Assembly (NCBI GenBank): GCA_011319805.1
Contig: SJRY01000040.1
Location: forward strand, 558,001 to 622,000
DNA length: 64,000 bases
Origin: Macrocybe gigantea
Lineage: Eukaryota > Basidiomycota > Agaricomycetes > Agaricales > Callistosporiaceae
Direction: 5' to 3'
Shown: positions 36,001 through 47,414 of the stretch, in pieces
Position numbering within the stretch: the first letter of the stretch is position 1
How the letters are laid out: every line of letters begins with the position of its first letter
Program-made: the position numbers and the translations under genes
The notes under the pieces: model-generated
What the model was told of the DNA's origin: nothing
Databases searched by the model: none
What the model saw: the letters and a program-made list of their open reading frames with translations, nothing else

Positions 36001-38092
36001 GCTGTCGTCTGCTATAGCGGTGACGTCGCCAGTCCCAACGAAAAGAAATATACGTTGCAATACTACCTTGACTTCGTCGACCAGCTTGTCAAGGAAGGCA
36101 TTCACATCCTTGGAGTTAAGGACATGGCTGGTCTCTTGAAACCAGAGGCCGCGAAACTGTACGCTTGGATCATGTTTCTGCCGATCCTGTTCCCTCTGAC
36201 AAGTCCGCAATAGGCTCGTTGGTGCCATCCGAAAGGCATACCCTGATTTACCTATTCACGTACATTCCCATGATACGGCGGGCATTGCCGCGGCAAGCAT
36301 GCTTGCTGCGGCTGCTGCCGGCGCTGATGTTGTGGATGTGGCCATCGACAGTCAGGACTTTACCTCTAGCTAATCGTGGATTTGACTGAGATGCACCTTT
36401 TCAGGCATGTCGGGTCTCACGTCTCAACCAGCCATGGGCGCCGTGTGCATGGCTCTGGAACAAACCTCGATGGGAACTGGAATTCGATATGAAGATATCC
36501 AAGCTCTTAACATGTACTGGAGCCAGGTCCGCATGCTCTACGCCTGCTTCGAAGCAAATGTCCGCGCGTCCGATTCCAGTGTATTCGAACATGAGATGCC
36601 AGGTGGTCAGTACACGAACCTCATGGTGCGTATGACAGGGGAAGCTTTGCGTTCTTCACGCTTAATTTGTCCTACGCAGTTCCAAGCTTCCCAGCTGGGC
36701 CTCGGAACGCAGTGGTCAGGTTAGTCTGTTATCTCCGCGCATCATCGTCTTTGATGCGACGCCGAATTTTGCAGTCATCAAACAGAAATACGTCGAAGCC
36801 AACGATTTGGTAAGCTGAATTATTTCCAATGTTCTATCCTTCGCTCACGTCACCCCCATTTAAGTGCGGAAACATCATCAAGGTATTATCATTGGATACC
36901 AGTATCAACCTTCTCTGACATTCTTCTAGGTTACACCTTCATCCAAAGTTGTTGGAGATTTCGCGCAATGGATGACGTCAAACAACTTCACAAAAGAAGA
37001 TGTACTGGAGCGTGCCGAACACCTGGACTTCCCATCGTCCGTCGTCGAATTCTTCCAAGGGTACCTGGGCAGCCTGTGGGAGGTTTCCCAGAGCCGTTGC
37101 GGACAAAGATTATCAGGAACAAGCCCAGAATTGACGGGCGGCCTGGAGCGGTCCTTGAGCCCCTTGACTTCAAGAAAATCAAGGCAGAGCTACGGAACAA
37201 ATTTGGGAAACATATCACATCTACGGATGTGACTTCGTACGTCATGTATCCGAAGGTTTGTGAGCTCTTCGTGTCCGACATGTCGCTGCTGACAAATCTG
37301 TCATATTCAAGGTCTTTGAGGAGTATCAAGGCTTCATTGAGAAGTATGGTGATCTGAGGTCCGTCTTTCTGGTTCATCGGATGATTTTCGATTCTCTTAT
37401 CTATGTATCAAGCGTCGTTCCCACCCGTTACTTCCTGGGCCGTCCAGAATTGGGAGAAGAGATGCACATTTCTATTGAAAAAGGAAAGACGCTTATTATA
37501 CGGCTGATGGCTGTTGGGCCCGTGGAGGAGGGAAGGGCTCAACGGGACGTGTGGTTCGAAGTCAATGGCGAAGTGCGTGCTCTTTTCTCCAGGGAGAAAA
37601 TATTTCAAATATATCTCATCAAAAAACAGGTCCGCTCGGTGGCTGTTGAAGACAAGAATTCTGCCGTTGAAACAGTTTCGCGGGAGAAGGCCACTTCAGA
37701 TCCAGGATCAGTTGGTGCTCCCATGTCTGGTGTGGTGTAGAAGTCAGAGTCAAGGAAGGTCAGGAGATAAGGAAAGGAGACCCCGTTTGCGGTAAGTGCT
37801 GCAAGTTTGCATTCGTCTTGTCCATCAGCTGATCTCATCTGACGTATCTCAGTCCTGAGCGCCATGAAGGTAACTTGGGTTCCGTCAGATCTTTTCGCCA
37901 TTTGTTTATGTCCCTATTTCAGATGGAGTCAGCGGTCACTGCCCCCGTATCTGGACACATCAAGCGCGTTGTTGTGCAAGAAGGTCTGCTTTCGAAAGCC
38001 CGAACCTATCACCTTCCCCTTTTCTTAATAGCATTTTTGAAACAGGGGATTCAATCAACCAAGGCGATCTTACAGTGGAGATTATGCATTGA
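33064..38092 (+). CDS. PYC1: Pyruvate carboxylase
   Basis: ATP- and biotin-dependent carboxylation of pyruvate to oxaloacetate, the main anaplerotic step. The start at 33064 ([20 protein letters not shown]) is followed by the biotin carboxylase domain: [20 protein letters not shown] across an intron, ATP-grasp glycine loop [11 protein letters not shown] near 33975, [20 protein letters not shown] and [11 protein letters not shown]. The carboxyltransferase domain has [34 protein letters not shown], the metal ligand region [17 protein letters not shown] and [15 protein letters not shown]. The PYC/OADA domain and a C-terminal biotinyl domain follow; the biotin site SAMK-MES is split by an intron between Lys and Met. 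It ends GDLTVEIMH (stop 38090-38092). About 20 introns. No clear mitochondrial presequence, so a cytosolic enzyme as in other fungi is likely. Confidence 0.95.
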
Positions 38093-38272
38093 GCGAACGC
38101 AATAGGAAAATGCCGGAATTCTGTAAAGATAGAGAATAGAAATGGAAAAAACATTGCATGGGTCATTCTTCCTTCTCGGCAGGACGTGCAACCGGAAACG
38201 ATGTCGCCAGAAGGTACGGCGAAGATAAGTTATAATTGTGAGTTGAGGTGGACAAGTTTGAGGTACGTGAAG

Positions 38273-39567
38273 TTAATGGACAATGAAAGACGTTGCATTC
38301 TGCAATTTCTGAACGCATTCCTTTTGAATTTCCGCCACGATTTCCTTTGCATGCAAATACATGTTTATATGCGGCGGTCTCCGTTGGAAGAGTATCATAC
38401 TTGCCTTCGCTGGCTGGACCTTATTCATAAGCCCGACGCCTAAACCCGACCAGACGACAATACGGTCCACATCGTCTGCTTTCTGCCCTTCAGCGTATCT
38501 ACTACGCAATGTACCTACATCTATGCCCTTCTCGAAATCTTCCACAGTACCTGCGCGTATCCATGCCATCAGTAAGCTTGAAACGGGGAAAGACAATACG
38601 ACACTTGCTGTTACGCAAACCTCGGCCGTCGATGCCGGCAGGCCAACCGAGGGTGCCTCTTGCTTCGTCAAAGGCCATCGTACGGACAGAGGCGGAGCTT
38701 TTGGCCGCGATTAAAGCCTGACGTTGGGGATTAGAGTACAAACTTTCTGAGGCGAGCAAAAAGCGAGTTCCAAAGACGGCTCCGGAGGCACCCAGAGTCA
38801 GAACAGCAGCCAGATGTCCGCCGTGAACAAATCCACCTGCGGCGATAATGGGCGGTCCGTCCTTTGGTACAGCTTCCAGGATGGAAGAAAGAAGCGTCAG
38901 CACGGGTTGGCCCGTACCTAGACCATGGCCACCAGCTTCGATGCCTAGCGATACGGGGCATCAGATGAAAGGAGTTATGAGCGAAAGCGAATCCGGGAAA
39001 AAGGAGCAACCTTGAGCCACAACAGCGTCTACTTTCCAGTCATTAACGGCGACTAAAGCCTCTTCGACAGTGGACACCTGTACGAATATCTTCGTGAAGC
39101 CAGGATTCTTCTCGTTATCGCGAATGAACTGGATCCACTGCTTCAATTTGACTCCAAATGAAAGCCACACGGCTTGCACGTTGTTCTCCAATGCAATGGA
39201 CAGCACTTCTGATGCTGGCGCATCTGGCTTCTCAAGTTGCCATCCGAGAAAACCGATTCCAATAGGCAATGGAGATTGTGCGTCGACGTTAAACGCAGCC
39301 CGAGCCATGGCCACTTCAGCTCTGAGCTTCTCAGGCTTCTCGTAGCCTTTTAATTCTTCCGTGAATAATAGCACGAACTGTATGCAACGTACAACCTACC
39401 CCAGGCCAGGAAGCCGAATCCACCGGCTAGTGAGACCTGGGACGCCAGGGCTCCTGGAAAGGAGAAAGTGAAGACTAAAGTTTCGAAATTGCTTCGGGCA
39501 TACCACCGCTGGCTCCGGCCATGTTTCCGCATACGATCGGTGCTTTGATACCTGGAAGACAAGTCAT
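38273..39567 (-). CDS. Nitronate monooxygenase / 2-nitropropane dioxygenase family flavoprotein
   Basis: FMN-dependent enzymes of this family oxidise alkyl nitronates such as propionate 3-nitronate; some members have other or unknown substrates. The start (39565-39567) gives MTCLPGIKAPIVCGNMAGAS and then VSLAGGFGFLAW. The TIM barrel continues with IGIGFLGWQLEKPDAP, VSTVEEALVAVNDWKVDAVV, then QG, and after an intron IEAGGHGLGTGQPVLTLLSS. This EAGGHG is the FMN-binding and catalytic-His motif. IIAAGGFVHGGHLAAVLTLG and GAVFGTRFLLASESLYSNPQ complete the phosphate-binding part. The C-terminal helices end with QKLQNATSFIVH. At least five introns. It converges on pyruvate carboxylase (180 bases) and is divergent from SmB with 250 bases between starts. 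Confidence 0.85.
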
Positions 39568-39817
39568 TCTGGAATGCATCGAAGTTGGACTACATCAGGG
39601 CATACCGAGCAATCTAGTGAGCTTTGTCGAAACTCGAGGCAATGCCATGATGGACAATCCAGAGTTTTTATCACATTGCTTGCTAACACCCAACCCGGTC
39701 GGTTCATAGAGGTCTGGAAAAGGAAACAATTGTTTGCTGCTGTTTATTGGCCAAGCCCAGCCATCGTCGTCCCAAAACTTTCGACCATAGTCGTTGATCT
39801 CAAAATCGTCGCCCATC

Positions 39818-40590
39818 ATGGCAAGTCCGCAATTACATCCGTTCTTAGCTCGTATACCACTGACCGTATGTCTGATTCCAGCCTCCTCCAAAATCAAAGG
39901 GCGGAAAAATGCTCGGTCTTATCAACTGGAGACTGAAAGTGACCATTAACGATGGCCGAGCACTCACTGGCCAGATGCTCGCTTTTGACAGACACATGAA
40001 CCTCGTCCTTGCCGATTGCGAGGAGTTTAGGAGAGTAAGGCCGAAAAAGAAGCCTGGCGAGGAAACCGCACCTGAACAGGAAATCAAGCGTACCCTCGGT
40101 CTTGTGATCCTCCGTGGGGAGGCGGTCGTCAGTTTGACTGTAGAAGGACCACCTCCCGTCGTTGATGAGGATAAAAAGAATGTGGTGCGTCCAATCTTTA
40201 TGAGGATTGCCTTGCACGCTCTTCAACCAACACGTTCTTTCCTCCGTATCAGCTTCCCATCGGTCCCGGTCGTGGAATGCCTGCGGGTCGTGGAATGGGA
40301 ATGATGCCTCCGAGTGCGTGGTTCAGCTTCAAGAAATACTTTTGCCCGTTTACTAACCCAGCTCTGCGAAAGTGGGACCCCCTTCTTTGCAACGTCCTCC
40401 GATGCCGTTCCCGCCACCAGGCATGCCAGGTCCTCCGCCTGGATTCAGGCCGCCCGGTTTCCCTCCCGGTGCACCTTTCCCCCTCCACCAGGATTCCCTG
40501 CGCCTCCTCCTGGGTGAGCACTAATCCCTGTTTCGGTAACATCGCCGCCTTTGTTGACCTAACCATAACAGTTTCCAACCTCCCCCGTAG
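39818..40590 (+). CDS. SMB1: Small nuclear ribonucleoprotein SmB (Sm B/B')
   Basis: A core subunit of the heptameric Sm ring on U1, U2, U4 and U5 snRNAs. The Sm fold is clear: KMLGLINWRLKVTINDGRAL, then TGQMLAFDRHMNLVLADCEE (Sm1), and RTLGLVILRGEAVVSLTVEG (Sm2). The tail is Gly/Met/Pro-rich (GPGRGMPAGRGMGMMPP; GFPPGAPFPPPPGFPAPPPG), as in other SmB proteins. I place the start at ATG 39818-39820, the whole coding part of exon 1. A GC-AG intron (39821-39881; donor GCAAGT, branch-like CTGAC, acceptor TTCCAG) then joins to PPPKSKGGKMLGL. If this is wrong, the start is Met 39909. A last intron (donor GTGAGC at 40514) adds FQPPP and the stop at 40588-40590. Confidence 0.88.
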
Positions 40591-43500
40591 AAGTCGAGCG
40601 ACTGTTGTATCTTGTACTGAAGCTTACCTTGTGCTTTACCAAAGTATCTTTACGACCCACTCATCTCTCTCGTCTTTTTCGCTTTCTGGAATGAAATTAA
40701 TTGACTCTAGATGCCTTGGTAGCCAACATAAGCGTTATTGCAAGTCTTGGCCCTCTGATCGTTTAAACGGCTCCGTCACATGAGACAGTCTTACTTATCA
40801 TGATCCCTTTGCGCCTTGAAAGATGATGGCTGTCAGCTGGATGTCATGAACAAATGGAGGTCTCCCGCCCCTTTCCCCATTTCAATCCTTTAAGCTCCGA
40901 GTCTAATTTCAATCTATCATTCGATCCAATCACTGGTGGAGTGGACGCCTTGGGAGCGAATCCAGGTCAACTTTGATGTGGGCTTGGAACGCAGTGCTGA
41001 GACTTTCTCCTCATGGGCGCTAGGCACCAAACTCATCATGTCGGTAACTTGAGTTGAAAGCGGGCGTGTGGCTTTCTTCCAGCAATTTCTGTGGCACAAA
41101 GGCAAGGGTGGTGCTTTCTATCCCTGGACTACATTTCAAATGTCCTCAAGCGTAAGCAGGTTTCCATCAAAACAATGGAATGATCCAGTGTCTGTCTTTT
41201 GGTTTTATCACTTGAATCCAGTAGTCATTTTGAATACCATTGATCGAGCATCTCAGATGCAGTTTACCGCCATGCTGCTATACCGCACTGGATACCGAGT
41301 GGTTAACCCTAGCAATATCACCTGCAAATCTACAGACGACATGTTAAGGAGAGTGTCGTCCATCTGACAATTAGCAACAGAAAATTGTGCATTTTAGTGG
41401 CGCGCTGGCTGTCCGGCACCACACCCGACTTAGATTCGATGAAGGAGATTCGCTTCCGTATGGTTTCTCTCCAAAAGTCAGAACCCCCGAAACCTAAAGC
41501 CTGTTTGCAATCCAGATATCCACGACAAGGCTCTGGACGAGAAGCAACAGAGTTGTTGCGATTACATCCGTCCCGAATCTTTATGATCTGTACCTTGAAA
41601 TCGATATCGCGTGACGCGGGCGGTACAAGAACAGGTCGACGTCCAACAGAATAACAAACAGTTTGGGAGAGTGGTTCGAGCGTGACATACGGCGCATGGC
41701 TCCGTGCGTGTCGCTGAACTATAAGCCGAGATAGCCAGGTGCAGTAAAGGCACTGTCGGAAAGCGTCGCCCTGAGGAATCGCTCAGCCTGTTCGACACCA
41801 TCGTTCTGCCCCAAAGCGGCTAGAGTCGGCCGGAGCCTACAGGCTGTCGAGCTCTTACTGTTTACGGCAACATCAAACCTGGGCATGACCAGAAACGCGA
41901 CCTCGCGGGCCCGCATTCTGGCCGCATTCTGGCAGAGTTCCGGGAAAGGTAGCTGGCTGACCCCGTGGTACATCAAAAAACGGCATAGCTCGAAAACAGT
42001 CCAGTCGCAGATAACGAGGTCGAGATGGGAACCTGAGGCTGCCCCTAATGATAGCATATAAAGGTCATGGCACATGCAAACACATGCACATATGCTAGAC
42101 CGACGAATCCAGCCTTTCGCAACTTTAAAATTCGCTGACACGATTCACGTTCACGAGACTCGTGTTGTCGAGACCTGTGGCTGGCAGCCGCGATGTCGGC
42201 GGGAGTATCTGAGGGCATTCCAAGAGAATAGCGTGATCGTCGTTCAGAATTGCTTAGCTGCTCGTAAATCGGGAGTTTCGTTTCCACCGATCTGTTTCAA
42301 CCACAAAGGCTTGGTACTCGTCGTTAATGAGGCTCATTAAGCCCATAGAGTTGGGCTCGATCATGATCAGACCTACCAAAAGCACTACGCAAGCTCGCCT
42401 CATGCATAGGTTGGACAGTATAGAGTTTTGCCTTCTTCGTAAATGGCATAATTAGGATGATCTGTTAATCCAAATTGGACTCGTCATGGGATGTGCCACC
42501 GAGAGGTGGAGACCAGAATGTCCCGGCGCAGCCGAAGTTCTGATGAGTAGGAGCCACAAACAAAGCAATGAAGTAAATTATCGTGTCAGAAGCGGCCCTG
42601 AGCAGAGCTCGACGAATGCCTTTGATTATGGACACATATGATCTATCAGTTGAGGGACCGGGTGCCAACCACTCTACTCCCATTAAAAAAAAGGTGCGAG
42701 GCAGTGATCTTGATATGTCTGTGGCGCACAAATTTTCCGGCAAAGCCCATAATGCGCCAAATTTTCCTTCTCAATTCATTTTTATTCGATCCAGCATCCG
42801 TTATTGGTCATATGTTTGAGCAGACTGGATAACTAGGCTTTATCGTACGGGTACCTGTCGTTGTGTTACCAGGTGGAGAAGGCGATGACGAGGTTGCACT
42901 GGAAGGACGCATCGCCGTGCCGCGAATATTTCGGATTCGTATCGCGGTGACTTCATATGTCAGCTGTTTAAGAAACAGCCCTCGAGGCGGTGCTATGCTT
43001 CCATGACGTTGATGAGCGCCGCCATATCGCCCTCGCTGGATTTGGATTTCGGAAAACATGCGGACGACAGCGAGTCTCTTTTGGAACACAGACAAGAAAG
43101 TTTTTCTTTCCCCTCCTTGGCAAGGCATTTTGGTGCGATCGGCGACGAACATTTGACCGAGAAGCACCAGATGGGCTACTAGCCATGAGAGGGCGTCAGG
43201 AGAACGCGGGTCTTGGCCGTTCGCAAGCACGCAGCCATAAATTTGAGCCGGAAGAGCGGAATCATGATCCCTCAAGGCGAGTGGAGCTGAGCATGTATGA
43301 AAAGCGAGAATGCTTCGCAGGAGATGCCGTTTTGGGGGCTGCTTCCCTTGAAGCTTGAGATGCTGCTGGGCGCAAGACAGGGGCAACCAGGAAGAATGGA
43401 GAAGATCGTACACAAGCGTACACAGGCTCGTCGGGTTTACTCAGAGATATAGCATAGTACAGTATACTTAATGGTGGCATGGCGTGGCATGTCATGACAA

Positions 43501-44625
43501 AGTCTGGATGGCAACAGAATTCGGTGCGATGCTTCGTGGATAGCATGGTGATTGTCTGTCTGTTTTTTTTTCTTCCTCCAAGGTTCTGTTTGATTGTTTA
43601 ACACATCTGCCGAAAGTTCCATACCAACAGGTATGCATCTCAGCGCCTGCGCAATACATTCCTGGCAACGCCTTCGCGAAGCCTCGTCCAGTATGGAAAG
43701 TGACAGGGACTGGATCTGATACCTGCGATTGGCTGCTCATCATGTGGATGGGTTGCATCATGTCCTTTTGGGCAGTTCTTGTGAGAGCCACCGGTTTGTC
43801 CGTGCATGCGGGCGATCGAAGAGGGCCGCGACCCTAAGGCTATCGCTCCAGCGCCTTTAACTCTCGGCGTGATAGTCGTTCAGGGAAACCTGCCAAAGTC
43901 TAACCTGCGTGTGGACACTTTCAGGCGCGAACGCAACACGGAGTGGAATCCAAACAGATGGATAGATGCATCGCATGTGCAAAAAATGGCGAAGTACAAG
44001 GATAGCGTACAAAGACCAAAGGCGTTGTCTATGGATGGGTTGCAAGAGGTAAGAAAAGAAGGACGTGAAGATCATAGAGTGAGAGTAGTACTATTTTTGG
44101 AGATTGATTCCAATGAACCGGAGCATCGAAGCGAAGAGTAACAATGAACAGTGGAGGGTATGCGTGAACGAAACTGTTACGGCGAGGTGAGGGGGGATAA
44201 AAAGGATGGATAACATGAGCAAAATGGAAACAAGTCCTTTTTTGCTCGTCGAGGAGAGGTCCCGAGAATTGGAGGTTTTCCGGTCGTTATTGTTTTCCAA
44301 GCTAAATGTCCGTGTATAGGTCAAGACAGCGAGGGAAATGGAGATGTGAGAGAGATATGCATGACGTCTATGAATGATTGCGATAAAGAATTGCGAGAGC
44401 GATACATAGAGAAGGGGAATGTTGCAAAATATTATGCGATTGAGAGAGGCAGGTGATGACCTCTGACTCTATGGAAATGGGTCTTCGATCGGGAAACGGG
44501 TCGTTCGTCTGAGAGTTGGTCAATGACAATGGTGCTGGGTAGTCGCCAGATCTCGGGCGACTGGTCCTTGGCGGAGGACTTGGTAGAAAGGGTGACATTG
44601 GCTGTTGGTGACAGGCCATGAGCGG
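40591..44625. other. Four-kilobase stretch without recognised gene
   Basis: No family could be recognised on either strand. The longest open frames are 42808-43413 (-, 201 codons, Arg/Ser/Pro-rich), 41719-42141 (-, 140 codons) and 42990-43358 (+, 122 codons, overlapping the first). A 111-codon plus-strand frame at 43806-44141 is highly charged. None shows a domain, a transmembrane pattern or convincing splice-linked exons. No terminal inverted repeats, poly-A tails or transposase motifs were seen. It could hold decayed genes, a lncRNA, or lineage-specific short genes. Confidence 0.3.
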
Positions 44626-45438
44626 TCATGGCGAATTTATGAGGGTCGAGCTGTCGGTTTGGAGTGGATGGGGAGGACAGACGACGCTTGAAATGATCGG
44701 GCGAATGGGATGGGTAGGTGGTTGGGAAGGGGAGACCCAAGACCGAACGTGGCTTGCTATTGCGCCTAGAAAAGAAGACCGATCCTTTGAAGAAGATAGA
44801 GGACGAGGATAAGCAGATGCTGGTGTCGCAAGGGAAGATTCCGTCGCACCAGAGCCGAGGGAGGTTTTGCCAACGCTATCGACACTTTCGGATCGCAGTC
44901 TAGACAACGCGGCAAATTGCTGCTTAGGGGTAATGATGGGATGGGAGGGAGGCGGGGCTGGGTGAGGAGTGGACATGCAGAGCGTTGGGGGTACGGGTCG
45001 GCGAGTCGGTTGAAGCAGCTTTGGCGGACGACAGATCATGGTAGTGGAAGCGTTGGGAGAGGTTGTGGTGGACGTAGAGGAGGAGGACGGGTAGATCTGA
45101 GAGGCGAGTGGTGATACGGCTGCTGGGGAGCTCGGCGGAATATCAGCCGCCCAGGCCAAGATGCCCTCTGACCCATTGCCGGTCCAGAGGGCCTTTGGAT
45201 GCTGAACAGCTTCGTCTACGTGGTGATAAATAACGTCGTCGTCGAAATCCGCATCGTCGTCGAACAAGTCTGACTGGGAATCAATGCAACAGCATGGGGT
45301 TGCTCTGTCTTGGCACTCGGCCGAGCAGTAAAGATCTGTGCTTTGCTGCGTGCGAGAAATGAGCAAGCCGGCGGTGACAAAGAGCAGAAGGAAACGTACG
45401 AGGTGTTTGTCGCAGGTCAAGCACCAGTCAGTGTCCAT
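44626..45438 (-). CDS. Ecl1-family zinc-binding life-span regulator
   Basis: Ecl1-type proteins (PF12855) extend chronological life span in yeasts and respond to nutrient and zinc stress; they are small proteins with two Cys pairs. Exon 1 codes MDTDWCLTCDKHL (start 45436-45438). A 54-nt intron (GTACGT...CACGCAG, about 45345-45399) follows, then QSTDLYCSAECQDRATPCCC. The C-x2-C plus C-x3-C arrangement matches the family. The rest is disordered: acidic (DLFDDDADFDDDVI), then Ser/Pro/Thr-rich. The intron is a multiple of three with no stop, so unspliced mRNA would also be translated in frame. The straight frame stops at 44626; a second, equally protein-like frame continues to 44432 (FKRRLSSPSTPNRQLDPHKF), so the C-terminus is uncertain. 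Confidence 0.75.
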   Translation of the reverse strand: MDTDWCLTCDKHLVRFLLLFVTAGLLISRTQQSTDLYCSAECQDRATPCCCIDSQSDLFDDDADFDDDVIYHHVDEAVQHPKALWTGNGSEGILAWAADIPPSSPAAVSPLASQIYPSSSSTSTTTSPNASTTMICRPPKLLQPTRRPVPPTLCMSTPHPAPPPSHPIITPKQQFAALSRLRSESVDSVGKTSLGSGATESSLATPASAYPRPLSSSKDRSSFLGAIASHVRSWVSPSQPPTHPIRPIISSVVCPPHPLQTDSSTLINSP

Positions 45439-45502
45439 AGCGGATGGTGACGAGGAGCAGGGGGTGAGGAAGGGCAGGACGATCAAGCAGGCAAGGGACG
45501 GG

Positions 45503-45509
45503 CTTTATA
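45503..45509 (-). promoter_or_regulatory. TATA-box candidate of the Ecl1-family gene
   Basis: TATAAAG on the minus strand, 65-71 bases before the start codon at 45438. A second AT-rich TATA-like run (TTTTATATTT) lies about 25 bases further upstream. Confidence 0.4.
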
Positions 45510-45563
45510 GTATTTGAAAAAAAAAGTCATCGAAATATAAAATTATAATTGGATTCACCCATT

Positions 45564-45587
45564 CGATCGAGATCTAAATCTCGATCG
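45564..45587. repeat. Perfect 10-bp inverted repeat with 4-bp loop
   Basis: CGATCGAGAT and ATCTCGATCG flank the spacer CTAA, about 125-150 bases before the Ecl1-family start codon. The arms could be a double binding site or fold as a hairpin. The half-site CGATCGAGA also occurs in the perfect palindrome at 12050-12061. Confidence 0.55.
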
Positions 45588-47414
45588 GATCGCCGGGCCA
45601 TTAGAACTCCGCTTGATACTCCGATGTGACATGCCTGCCTCCCTCAAGAGGCTTCCGCCGCGCATCTCGGTGCCTCCTCCAACCTGCCCTTAGTTCCGGT
45701 GGCGCGAGGTCAACTATGATATCTGCTTTCTGAACCAATTGCAATAAAAACACAGAGCTCGATTATATTCTCATTGTCTTGGTCTCCGTGTGACTCAGAA
45801 CGCTGATTGACCGTGAGACGTTCAAATCTTCAGATCGACTGCTGATTTAGTTGGCGATCTTTCCAGAATGATACCATCCGGAAAAGGGACAACAATGCTC
45901 AACCTCCCATCCGCACCACGTCTCTTCCAGACTCTCCTCAGTTTTAAAGCCAACTGGCCAATTCTTTTACTTCCTTCACGATGGAGGGATGCTGTCAGTT
46001 CGGATTTTTATAGTATCTCCCAACTCGTCCTCTAGACCAGCCCCAAATTTTTCCTAGTTCTTCCCATTGTTTGGTTACCGTACAGAATGCATCTCAGCAC
46101 CACAGGGCGCAATAAACCCGTTTCAGACCCTGTCCTCCCATTCATTAAAAGCATGTCGCTCTGACTCCTTGGAACTCGTCCCTACTCAGCCCTTCGTTCC
46201 CTTCCTACTTCCGACATTCCAGACCACAGCTCTCGCTATCTCTGGAGCCGGTCTCTCTCTCGTTGAGCGTTTCCGTTCACACACACTTGTTACCAACCAA
46301 AATTGATTTCTAGACCCGTGTTGTCGATCAATGGTTCCCATGTTGGGGCCTCTGCTTGTGCTCCTTGGGGTTACCGGGCTGACATTTCAACGCGTACTTG
46401 TATCTCCAAGTCAGCGACCGCAATTCTTCCACCCTTGCATCTGTCATGCCTTGTTCTCGTCGGCCTGTAAGACATTGTTCATGGCCTTATTCGACGTTAG
46501 CCGACCATCCTGCATTTACACCGCGCCCAGGGCGCTTCACGGTGCATTCCATGAGCTTCCCTCAGCAACGAACCTCTACGTAACTCTTTGTTTTCTCCTC
46601 GGATAATGAGAAAAAAAGAAGCCTCGTCCCGGAAGCGGAAATTTTCTCATCGCGGAATGATCAACTTTCCTCCGAGAAACCTGAGTAGGATCACTGACGT
46701 TCGCAACAGATTCGTTTCTCACTCATCGAAGCGAAGTCGCTCAAATCGGAGTTGAGCTATGCCACCAGCTCCTCCCATTCATGTACATGTGTGTACAGAC
46801 GTCTGCCTGTCTCGTAGCCTCACCCGTCAGGGAAATTAGCAGCCTCAACCACATGGGTTCGAATTTGACTTCGTTTTCACCATATTTTGTTGCTCGAATG
46901 AACACATCTTGCCAGACAGCACCCGATTTTTTTTCCCCTCTTGACAGGCGTGGACGAGAGACCGCTGCCACTGACGAAAGAATGCTGGCTCGCTCCAATC
47001 CATGCGGCCGGAACAGTAAGAACAGCAACAGCCGTCACAGGGAGGTGGACACGGCTGAAAACAGTAAGAATGCGAAACGAGGAGATGGACCATCAGTCTC
47101 TTCCCTGAGAACGGGGTGGCGATTCTTTTCTATCTTCTTCTCCGCGCGAGTCACAGCAGAATATTGCAATCTGTCCCATTGGATCGTTTTTCATTAATCT
47201 CAGTTTCATGGTCTGTAAAACAGTCATTGTGGCGCAAGATGCTACACACCGGAGGAAAGGAGCTTGAGCCAGACCGCTAGAGAACAAATCCATTTGACAG
47301 GTAGCTGGCCGGAATGGGCTGCTCCACTCTCACATTTGTTGCAGTTGAGAGGAAAAATATCAAAGGGGGAGAGGGCACGGAAAAGAAAAAAAAAGAGGGA
47401 GCAAAGAAAACAAA

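Noticed and set aside
42808..43413. 201-codon minus-strand frame
   Set aside because: No recognisable domain, no splice partners, and a 122-codon frame on the other strand overlaps it; not strong enough to list as a gene.
46857..46867. GGTTCGAATTT resembling a tRNA B box
   Set aside because: The last bases do not match the B-box consensus and no cloverleaf or A box lies at the right distance.
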